NCBI RefSeq assembly: GCF_001423885.1
Contig: NZ_LMPP01000003.1
Span: 124,001 to 188,000 of the forward strand
Length of the DNA stretch: 64,000 nucleotides
Direction: 5' to 3'
From: Rathayibacter sp. Leaf185
Lineage (GTDB): Bacteria > Actinomycetota > Actinomycetes > Actinomycetales > Microbacteriaceae
A program made the translations under genes and the position numbers. The notes under the pieces are model-generated. The model had not been told where the DNA came from and did no database searches. It saw only the letters and a program-made list of their open reading frames with translations. This document shows, piece by piece, positions 57,662-64,000 of this stretch (its first letter is position 1; every line of letters starts with the position of its first letter).

Positions 57662-58669
57662 CTAGGAGCCCTGGACGACGGGCGTGACCGCCCGCTCGCG
57701 GGCCGAGACGACGCGCTTGTCGTGCTTGGAGATGTCGGCCTCACGGCTGCGCAGCTGCGCGTACAGCGGGGCCGCCACGAAGATCGTGGAGTAGGTGCCG
57801 ACGATGATGCCGATCAGCAGCGCGAGCGAGATGTCGCGCAGGGTGCCCGCACCCAGGACGAACGCACCGATCACGAGGATCGCGGCGACCGGCAGGGCGG
57901 CCACGATCGAGGTGTTGATCGAGCGCACGAGGGTCTGGTTCTCGGCGAGGTTCACGGTCTCGGAGAACGTCTTCGTCGTGCTGCCGAGCGCCTCCGCAGT
58001 GTTCTCGCGGATCTTGTCGAAGACCACGACGGTGTCGTAGAGCGAGTAGCCGAGGATCGTGAGCAGGCCGATGACCGCGGCGGGCGACACCTCCGTGCCG
58101 GTGATGCCGTAGACGCCGGCCACGATCACGAGGTCGTGCAGCAGGGCGACGATCGCGGCGAGCGACATCTTCCAGGTGCGGAAGTAGGCCCACATCGCCA
58201 GAGCCGCGAGCACCACGAAGATGATCAGGCCGCGCACCGCCTGCTGCGTCACGTCCGAGCCCCACGCCGCTCCGATGAAGGAGGAGGCGACCTGGTCGTT
58301 CGGGACGCTGTAGGCCTCGGCCAGGGCGTTGCGCACCGCTGTCGACTCGTCGGTCGAGAGCTGGCTGGTCTGCACGCGGATCGAGTCGTCGCCGACGACC
58401 GAGACGCGCGGGACGGCGTCGGCCGAGACCGACGTGACCGCATCGGTGGCGGCGGTCTGGTCGAGGCTCGACGGCGACGTCACCGTGAACTCCGAGCCGC
58501 CGGTGAACTCGATGCTGAAGTTGAACCCGCCCCGTGCCGCCGTCCCGAGGACGGTCAGCAGGATGATCACGATCGAGATCAGGTACCAGGTGCGGCGGCG
58601 CCCGACGAAGTCGACGGAGCGCTTGCCGGTGTAGAGGTCGTTTCCGAACTGCGAGAAGCTGGCCATCAC
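57662..58669 (-). CDS. secF: Protein translocase subunit SecF
   Basis: A 335-residue six-helix membrane protein that with SecD uses the proton motive force to aid Sec export. The GGFNFSIEFTGGSEF start, periplasmic P1 loop and DTVVVFDKIRENT motif are present. GTG 58669 overlaps secD by 4 bp (GTGA); ATG 58666 is an alternative. Confidence 0.97.
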   Translation of the reverse strand: MMASFSQFGNDLYTGKRSVDFVGRRRTWYLISIVIILLTVLGTAARGGFNFSIEFTGGSEFTVTSPSSLDQTAATDAVTSVSADAVPRVSVVGDDSIRVQTSQLSTDESTAVRNALAEAYSVPNDQVASSFIGAAWGSDVTQQAVRGLIIFVVLAALAMWAYFRTWKMSLAAIVALLHDLVIVAGVYGITGTEVSPAAVIGLLTILGYSLYDTVVVFDKIRENTAEALGSTTKTFSETVNLAENQTLVRSINTSIVAALPVAAILVIGAFVLGAGTLRDISLALLIGIIVGTYSTIFVAAPLYAQLRSREADISKHDKRVVSARERAVTPVVQGS

Positions 58670-60390
58670 GCGTCCTTCCCGTTCGCATCGTTGGACGTCG
58701 ACCGGCCGGCCGCCTCGGCGGCCTTGCGCTCGGCGATGGTCTGGCGCTTCGCCGCCTCACGGGAGGCGGACGAGCCCTTGCCCGCGACGACCGCGTCCTG
58801 CGGCCGGAACGCCGCCCGGCCGCGGTACACCGCGCCGAGCGCTCGTGGATCGAGCCCGGAGGCCCGATGCCCCTCGGAGAAGAACTTCGTCGTCGCGAGC
58901 AGCTGCAGCATCGGGTGCGTGAACAGGATCACGACCACGAGGTCGATCAGCGTCGTGATGCCGAGCGTGAGCGCGAAGCCGCGGACGCTGCCGACCGCGA
59001 GGGCGAAGAGCACGACCGCCGCGAGGAGGTTGACCATGTCGGACGCGAAGATCGTCCGCAGTGCGCGCCTCCAGCCGGCCTCCACCGACGACTCGAGCCC
59101 TCGGCCGTCGCGCAGCTCGTCGCGGATGCGCTCGAAGTAGACGATGAACGAGTCGGCCGTGATGCCGATCGCGACGATCAGACCCGCGACCCCCGCGAGC
59201 GAGAGGCGCAGACCCTCCCGCCACGACAGGATCGTGACCACGAGGTACGTCACGATCGCCGCCACCAGCAGCGAGGCGATCGTCACCGCGCCGAGTACGC
59301 GGTACTGCGCGATCGAGTAGACGACGACCAGGATCAGGCCGATCAGGCCGGCGAGCAGGCCGCTCGCGAGCTGCGTGGATCCGAGCGTCGCCGAGATGCT
59401 GTCGGAGCTCTGCACCTGGAAGCCGATCGGCAGGGCGCCGTACTTGAGCTGGTCGGCCAGGGTCTTCGACGACTCCTGGGTGAACGAGCCCGAGATCTGC
59501 GCGTTGCCGTCGGTGATCGCCGCGTTGGTGGACGGCGCCGAGATGACGCGGCCGTCGAGGACGATCGCGAACTGGTTCTGCGCACCCTGCAGCGTGATGA
59601 GGCGGGAGGTGACATCGCCGAACGCCTGGGTGCCCTGGTCGTCGAACGAGAGGTTGACGGCCCAGGTGCCGGTGCTGGCTCCGGAGGAGGTGGTCATCAG
59701 GCCGTTCGAGGCGTCCGAGATGTCCTCGCCGGTGATCTCGACCGGGCCGAGGATGTACTTCACCGTGCCGGTGTCGTCACAGGTGATCAGGGGCTGATCG
59801 CCCGGCGCGAGGTTCGGGTCCTGGTCGTTCAGGAACGCGCAGTCGAACGAGGTGTACTGCGCCTCGAGCGCCGGTGTGATGTAGGCGAGGTCGCTCGCGC
59901 TCGTCGGCGACGCGGTGGGCGTGGTCGCGAGCGACGGGTCGACGGGAGTCGGCGTCGGGGAGGCGGTCGAGTCGCCTCCGACGGCGGTGTTCGTGGCCTG
60001 GCTGGCCACCAGCACGGGGCGGAAGTCGAGCTTCGCCGAGGCCTCGATGCGCTGCAGCGTCTCGTCGTCGGGCGTGCCCGGGATCGAGACGACGATGTTG
60101 CTCGAGCCCTGCGTGGTGATCTCGGCCTCGGAGACGCCGGACGCGTCGATGCGCTGGCGGATGATCGAGACGGCCTGGGTCAGCTGCTCGGACGAGACGG
60201 TGTCGCCGTCGGTCAGCTGCGGCTGGAGGACGATCTGCGTGCCGCCCTCGAGGTCGAGCGCGAGCTTCGGAGTCCAGGAGCCACCGCCCCAGAGGACGGC
60301 GGCGGTGTTGAGCCCGACGAGCGCGAGGACCAGGACACCGAGCCAGCTCAGTGAGCGCCGGGCCTTCCGGACGGGGGTTGATGCGGCCAC
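58666..60390 (-). CDS. secD: Protein translocase subunit SecD
   Basis: A 574-residue six-helix export factor. LALDLEGGTQIVLQP, ISAPSTNAAITDGNAQISGSF and the RND-like DSFIVYFERIRDELRDGR motif are present. Between the P1 head halves there is a Ser/Thr/Pro/Ala-rich stretch (SPTPTP, then PTASPTSASD), and the C-terminus has a ~70-residue basic cytoplasmic tail. It lies ~100 bp after yajC; a hairpin fills the gap. Confidence 0.97.
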   Translation of the reverse strand: MAASTPVRKARRSLSWLGVLVLALVGLNTAAVLWGGGSWTPKLALDLEGGTQIVLQPQLTDGDTVSSEQLTQAVSIIRQRIDASGVSEAEITTQGSSNIVVSIPGTPDDETLQRIEASAKLDFRPVLVASQATNTAVGGDSTASPTPTPVDPSLATTPTASPTSASDLAYITPALEAQYTSFDCAFLNDQDPNLAPGDQPLITCDDTGTVKYILGPVEITGEDISDASNGLMTTSSGASTGTWAVNLSFDDQGTQAFGDVTSRLITLQGAQNQFAIVLDGRVISAPSTNAAITDGNAQISGSFTQESSKTLADQLKYGALPIGFQVQSSDSISATLGSTQLASGLLAGLIGLILVVVYSIAQYRVLGAVTIASLLVAAIVTYLVVTILSWREGLRLSLAGVAGLIVAIGITADSFIVYFERIRDELRDGRGLESSVEAGWRRALRTIFASDMVNLLAAVVLFALAVGSVRGFALTLGITTLIDLVVVILFTHPMLQLLATTKFFSEGHRASGLDPRALGAVYRGRAAFRPQDAVVAGKGSSASREAAKRQTIAERKAAEAAGRSTSNDANGKDA

Positions 60391-60451
60391 CCAGGGCTCA
60401 GCTTTCTCTTCGTTCGACGATGATCGGTCGGGGATGCGCCCCGGACGTGGA

Positions 60452-60487
60452 AGGGCGGGCGAGGCGCTCTCGCGCCCGGCCCGCCCT
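60452..60487 (-). terminator. Hairpin between yajC and secD
   Basis: A 9-bp stem AGGGCGGGC/GCCCGCCCT with an inner GGCGC/GCGCC stem, beginning 6 bases past the yajC stop. It may reduce read-through into secDF. Confidence 0.6.
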
Positions 60488-60492
60488 GGAGA

Positions 60493-60900
60493 CTACTGCG
60501 CGTCCGGCTTGCGGTCGCGGTCGAGGGGGTCGACCAGCGGGTCGGACTGGTGCGCGGCGTCCCGCTCGCCGAAGGCGGGAGACTCGGCCGCGACGACCGG
60601 CTCGACCTCGTCCTCGTCGGCGACGGCGGTCTCGTTCTCGGTCGGGTCGATGATCCGCGCGATCGCCTGACGGTGGATCGTCAGGAGCGTGCCGGGGGTC
60701 GACTCGATGATGATCTTGTTCTCGTCCTCGTCGATCGAGACGACGGTGCCGAACAGACCGGAGCCGGTCATCAGCTCGGCCCCGGGGACGAGTCCGCTCT
60801 TCATCTTCTCCGCATCGCGCTGGCGCTTCTTGTTGTTGCGGAACATGAAGATGATCATCACGGCGAGAAGCAGGACGAGCAGAATGATCGTCGGATCCAT
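60493..60900 (-). CDS. yajC: Preprotein translocase subunit YajC
   Basis: A 135-residue Sec accessory protein: N-terminal helix (residues ~4-20, IILLVLLLAVMIIFMF), basic RNNKKRQRD, then the compact YajC domain (GLVPGAELMTGSGLFGTVVSI) and an acidic tail. It precedes secD and secF in the conserved ruv-yajC-secDF order. Confidence 0.95.
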   Translation of the reverse strand: MDPTIILLVLLLAVMIIFMFRNNKKRQRDAEKMKSGLVPGAELMTGSGLFGTVVSIDEDENKIIIESTPGTLLTIHRQAIARIIDPTENETAVADEDEVEPVVAAESPAFGERDAAHQSDPLVDPLDRDRKPDAQ

Positions 60901-60983
60901 GGGTGTGCCTTCCGGAGTGGGTGGCGATCCTCGGCGTCAGCGCCGGTCGTGAGTGGATCGAGCGGCCCGTCGGGCCTTGAAGA

Positions 60984-62027
60984 TTATAGGTCATCTCCGA
61001 AGAGCGACTGCTGGGGCCCCGCCGACGGGACTCCGCGAGGGTCGAGGCCGAAGTGCCGCCAGGCCGCGGGGGTCGCGACCCGGCCCCGCGGAGTGCGGGT
61101 GAGCAGCCCTATCCGGACGAGGAACGGCTCGACGACGGATTCGACGGTGTCCGCCTCCTCCCCCACCGAGACGGCGAGCGTGTTGAGGCCGACCGGGCCG
61201 CCGTCGAAGCGGGTCAGGACGATGTCCATCACCGCGCGGTCGAGACGGTCGAGACCGAGCGCATCGACGTCGTAGAGCTCGAGGGCGGCGCGGACGGCGG
61301 TCACGTCGGCGCGGCCGCCGTGCACGAGGGCGAAGTCGCGGACGCGGCGCAGGAGCCGGTTGGCGATCCGGGGAGTCCCCCGGCAGCGGCCCGCGATCTC
61401 GGCGACCGCTTCGCCGTCGATGTCGAGGTCGAGCAGGCGGGCGGCCCGGGTGAGGACCTGCCGGAGCTCGTCCTCGGCGTAGAACTCGAGGTGGGCCGTG
61501 AATCCGAAGCGGTCGCGCAGCGGATTGGGGAGCAGACCCGAGCGGGTCGTGGCGCCGACCAGGGTGAAGGGGGCGAGATCGAGCGGGACGGAGGTCGCTC
61601 CGGCGCCCTTGCCGACCATGATGTCGATGCGGAAGTCCTCCATCGCGAGGTAGAGCATCTCCTCCGCGGCACGCGCCATGCGGTGGATCTCGTCGATGAA
61701 GAGGATCTCACCGGGCAGGAGCGAGGACAGCACCGCCGCGAGGTCGCCGGCGTGCTGGATGGCAGGGCCGCTCGAGAGGCGCAGCGGCGACGAGCTCTCC
61801 TCGGCCACGATCATCGCCAGCGTGGTCTTGCCGAGCCCGGGAGGCCCCGCGAGCAGGATGTGATCGGGGGTGCGACCCTGCATGGCGGCGGCCTTGAGCA
61901 GCAGCTCGAGCTGCCCGCGGACCTTGCGCTGCCCGACGAACTCGCTGAGGCTCCTGGGCCGCAGCGCCCCCTCGAACGCGATCTCGGCCTCGGAGGCGAC
62001 CTCGGGGCCGAGCACGTCGTCGCTCAC
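60984..62027 (-). CDS. ruvB: Holliday junction branch-migration ATPase RuvB
   Basis: A 347-residue AAA+ motor. Walker [17 protein letters not shown], Walker [10 protein letters not shown], sensor GATTRSGLL and the C-terminal winged helix ([20 protein letters not shown]) are present. It assembles as hexamers with RuvA on Holliday junctions. It overlaps ruvA by 4 bp. Confidence 0.98.
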   Translation of the reverse strand: MSDDVLGPEVASEAEIAFEGALRPRSLSEFVGQRKVRGQLELLLKAAAMQGRTPDHILLAGPPGLGKTTLAMIVAEESSSPLRLSSGPAIQHAGDLAAVLSSLLPGEILFIDEIHRMARAAEEMLYLAMEDFRIDIMVGKGAGATSVPLDLAPFTLVGATTRSGLLPNPLRDRFGFTAHLEFYAEDELRQVLTRAARLLDLDIDGEAVAEIAGRCRGTPRIANRLLRRVRDFALVHGGRADVTAVRAALELYDVDALGLDRLDRAVMDIVLTRFDGGPVGLNTLAVSVGEEADTVESVVEPFLVRIGLLTRTPRGRVATPAAWRHFGLDPRGVPSAGPQQSLFGDDL

Positions 62028-62629
62028 GAGCGCGCCGCCGGGCCGAGGCGCGCGAGGGCGAGGCGGAGGAGGGCCTGCACGGACGCCGCGTCGGACGCCT
62101 GCGCATCGAGCAGGATCTCGTCGACGACCTCGGCCGCGATCCGCTCGGGCCAGCCGAGGCCGACGAGGGCCGAGAGCACGCTCTGCGCGGCGGTGGCCCC
62201 GGGTCCGGAGCCGCGGGCGGCACGGGGGCGGGCGGCGAGCTTGCCCGCGAGACTCAGGACGATGAGCTTCGCGGTCTTGGGGCCGATGCCGGTCACCTTG
62301 CGGAACACGGCGTCGTCCTCGTCGGCGACGGCCTGCGCGATGCGATCGGGCTCGATGGCGCCGAGGACGCCGAGAGCCGACTTGGGGCCGACGCCCGTGA
62401 CTCCGATCAGCAGCTCGAAGATCTCGAGCTGCTCGGCGTCGGGGAAGCCGTAGAGGGTGAGCGAGTCCTCGCGGACGACGAGCGTCGTGGTGACGGTCGT
62501 CTCGTCTCCGACGCGCATCTCGAGCGCGTGCTGCGGGGTCACGTTGACCGCGTAGCCGACGCCGTGGACGTCGACGACGGCGAGACTCCCGCGGGCGGAG
62601 AGGACGGTGCCGCGGAGGGAGGAGATCAC
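62024..62629 (-). CDS. ruvA: Holliday junction DNA-binding protein RuvA
   Basis: A 201-residue protein that tetramerises on four-way junctions. Domain [27 protein letters not shown], the helix-hairpin-helix motifs [13 protein letters not shown] and [14 protein letters not shown] and the C-terminal RuvB-binding domain III are present. It overlaps both ruvC and ruvB by 4 bp. Confidence 0.98.
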   Translation of the reverse strand: MISSLRGTVLSARGSLAVVDVHGVGYAVNVTPQHALEMRVGDETTVTTTLVVREDSLTLYGFPDAEQLEIFELLIGVTGVGPKSALGVLGAIEPDRIAQAVADEDDAVFRKVTGIGPKTAKLIVLSLAGKLAARPRAARGSGPGATAAQSVLSALVGLGWPERIAAEVVDEILLDAQASDAASVQALLRLALARLGPAARS

Positions 62630-63204
62630 CGCGTCAGTCTAGGTGCTCGAACAGGCGTTCGAGTGGAGGCCTCCGCGGCGCGCCACGCACGCTGAGCCGG
62701 AGTCTCGTCACCGGTGCCGTCCGGGGAGGCGAGGGGCGCGCGCCAGGCGTGGCACACGGCCAGGGCCAGGGCGTCGGCCGCATCCGCCGGCGTGGGCGGC
62801 GCGTCGAGGCGGAGCACGCGCTGGATCATCGCGGTGACCTGCCGCTTGTCGGCCGCCCCGTAGCCGGTGACCGCGGCCTTCACCTCGCTCGGGGTGTGCA
62901 TGCCGACCGGGAGGGACCGGCGGGCGGCGGCGACGAGCGCGACTCCGCTGATCTGGGCGATGCCCATCACGGTGCGCACGTTGTTCTGCGCGAAGACGCG
63001 CTCGATGGCGACGGCGTCGGGCCTGTGCTCGTCGAGCAGAGCCTCGATGCCGTCGCCGAGAGCGAGGAGGCGGCGCTCCAGCGGGTCGTCGGTGGGAGTC
63101 CGCAGCACGCTGACGTGCACGAGCGTCGCCCGACGGTCGCGGCCGACGTCGACGATGCCGACTCCGCAGCGGGTGAGCCCCGGATCGATCCCGAGGACGC
63201 GCAT
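62626..63204 (-). CDS. ruvC: Holliday junction resolvase RuvC
   Basis: A 192-residue endonuclease. The catalytic acidic residues lie in [27 protein letters not shown] and [13 protein letters not shown]. It cuts junctions held by RuvAB. It lies 36 bp after yebC and overlaps ruvA by 4 bp, forming ruvCAB. Confidence 0.98.
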   Translation of the reverse strand: MRVLGIDPGLTRCGVGIVDVGRDRRATLVHVSVLRTPTDDPLERRLLALGDGIEALLDEHRPDAVAIERVFAQNNVRTVMGIAQISGVALVAAARRSLPVGMHTPSEVKAAVTGYGAADKRQVTAMIQRVLRLDAPPTPADAADALALAVCHAWRAPLASPDGTGDETPAQRAWRAAEASTRTPVRAPRLTR

Positions 63205-63240
63205 CAGAGCGCTCGCCGGGAACGGACCAGGACCACCGGG

Positions 63241-64000
63241 CTACTCCTCGTCGTTCTCGAGCTCGGCACGCACCTCGGCGGTGATGTCGAGGTTCGTGTA
63301 GACGTTCTGCACGTCGTCCGAGTCCTCCAGCGCGTCGATGAGGCGGAAGACCTTGCGGGCGGTCTCGGCGTCGGCCTCGACCTGCAGCGAGGCGACGAAC
63401 TCGACGTCGGCCGCGTCGTAGTCGATACCGGCCTCCTGCAGCGCGGAGCGAGCGGGGACGAGCTCGCTCGGCTCGGTGCGGACCTCGAAGCTCTCGCCGT
63501 GGTCGATGACGTCGTCGACTCCGAAGTCGAGGACCGCGCCGAGCACGTCGTCCTCGGTGACGTCGTCGCCGTGCGGAACGGTGATGACGCCCTTCCGGGC
63601 GAAGTTGTAGGCGACGCTGCCCGGGTCGGCCATCGTGCCGCCGTTGCGGGTCATCGCCGTGCGGACGTCCGCCGCGGCGCGGTTCTTGTTGTCGGTCAGG
63701 CACTCGACGAGCAGGGCGATGCCGTTCGGGCCGTAGGCCTCGTACATGATCGTCGTGTAGTCGATGACCTCGCCGGTGAGGCCGGCTCCGCGCTTGATCG
63801 CGCGGTCGATGTTGTCGTTCGGGACCGAGGTCTTCTTGGCCTTCTGCACGGCATCGACGAGCGTCGGGTTGCCGGAGAGGTCGGCGCCGCCGATCTTGGC
63901 GGCCACCTCGATGTTCTTGATCAGCTTGGCGAACGACTTCGCGCGGCGCGAGTCCTTGATCGCCTTCTGGTGCTTGGTCGTGGCCCACTTGGAATGCCCG
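63241..64000 (-). CDS. YebC/PmpR family regulator or translation factor (start beyond right edge)
   Basis: The frame runs from the stop at 63241 to the window end, coding [16 protein letters not shown] at its start; only the first Met and Ser codons are missing, so the protein is ~255 residues. [16 protein letters not shown] and [22 protein letters not shown] are YebC/TACO1 family signatures. Members have been described as DNA-binding regulators and as factors relieving ribosome stalls at proline runs. Order yebC-ruvC-ruvA-ruvB is typical. Confidence 0.95.
   Translation of the reverse strand, partial: GHSKWATTKHQKAIKDSRRAKSFAKLIKNIEVAAKIGGADLSGNPTLVDAVQKAKKTSVPNDNIDRAIKRGAGLTGEVIDYTTIMYEAYGPNGIALLVECLTDNKNRAAADVRTAMTRNGGTMADPGSVAYNFARKGVITVPHGDDVTEDDVLGAVLDFGVDDVIDHGESFEVRTEPSELVPARSALQEAGIDYDAADVEFVASLQVEADAETARKVFRLIDALEDSDDVQNVYTNLDITAEVRAELENDEE

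Noticed and set aside
54974-59140. A plus-strand open frame of nearly 1,400 codons opposite relA, secF and secD
   Set aside because: Antisense shadow with low-complexity Asp/Val/Arg translation; the minus-strand genes are unambiguous.
60964-60976. Terminator hairpin after ruvB
   Set aside because: It lies upstream of ruvB's reading direction (beyond yajC side of the stop) with only a 5-bp GGCCC/GGGCC stem; too weak to call.

Overview
The window is high-GC actinobacterial chromosome, and gene content and order point to the family Microbacteriaceae (Rathayibacter, Clavibacter and Leifsonia relatives). The supporting signs are an mIHF DNA-binding domain, a PriA that has lost its helicase motifs, a tryptophan-operon membrane protein, frequent GTG/TTG starts and many 4-bp gene overlaps. 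The family assignment is inference from content; no database was searched. I see no prophage, insertion sequence, CRISPR array, tRNA or rRNA gene.

Layout. Positions 1-5,500 are mixed: the N-terminal part of a probable SNF2-family helicase (running off the left edge), an aldose-1-epimerase-like enzyme, a Ppx/GppA phosphatase, and a TetR regulator divergent from an NAD(P)-dependent epimerase with two dyad operators between them. A 640-bp gap (4,889-5,528) follows, holding three tandem ~134-bp repeats, a dispersed palindromic element and a strong terminator. From 5,529 to about 51,900 nearly every gene lies on the minus strand. Read in the direction of transcription (right to left) the order is rarA, rpsD, two small membrane proteins, alaS, ruvX, mltG, aroE, aroC, aroK, aroB, efp, nusB, pyrR, pyrB, pyrC, a membrane protein, carA, carB, pyrF, mIHF-gmk, rpoZ, coaBC, metK, priA, fmt, rsmB, rpe, hisE, hisG, hisF, hisI, a Trp-associated membrane protein, a small membrane protein, trpC, trpB, trpA, lgt, gltB, gltD, pyk. 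One small SHOCT-domain gene on the plus strand interrupts this block.

The right end holds a plus-strand group (anchored cyclophilin, DUF349 protein, AbiEi-like protein) facing the canonical minus-strand series yebC, ruvC, ruvA, ruvB, yajC, secD, secF, rhodanese, relA; yebC runs off the right edge.

Function. The block joins amino-acid synthesis (Glu, Trp, His, aromatic precursors), pyrimidine and purine nucleotide synthesis, SAM and CoA synthesis, translation (AlaRS, EF-P, S4, formyl-Met, rRNA methylation), DNA repair and restart (RuvABC, RarA, PriA, RuvX), the stringent response and Sec export. It is overwhelmingly housekeeping. The unusual points are an in-frame fusion of the nucleoid protein mIHF to guanylate kinase, several structured intergenic repeats, a 95-bp ruvX/mltG coding overlap, a PH-like membrane protein inside the pyrimidine operon, and a solitary AbiEi-like protein. 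I found no convincing new multi-gene system.
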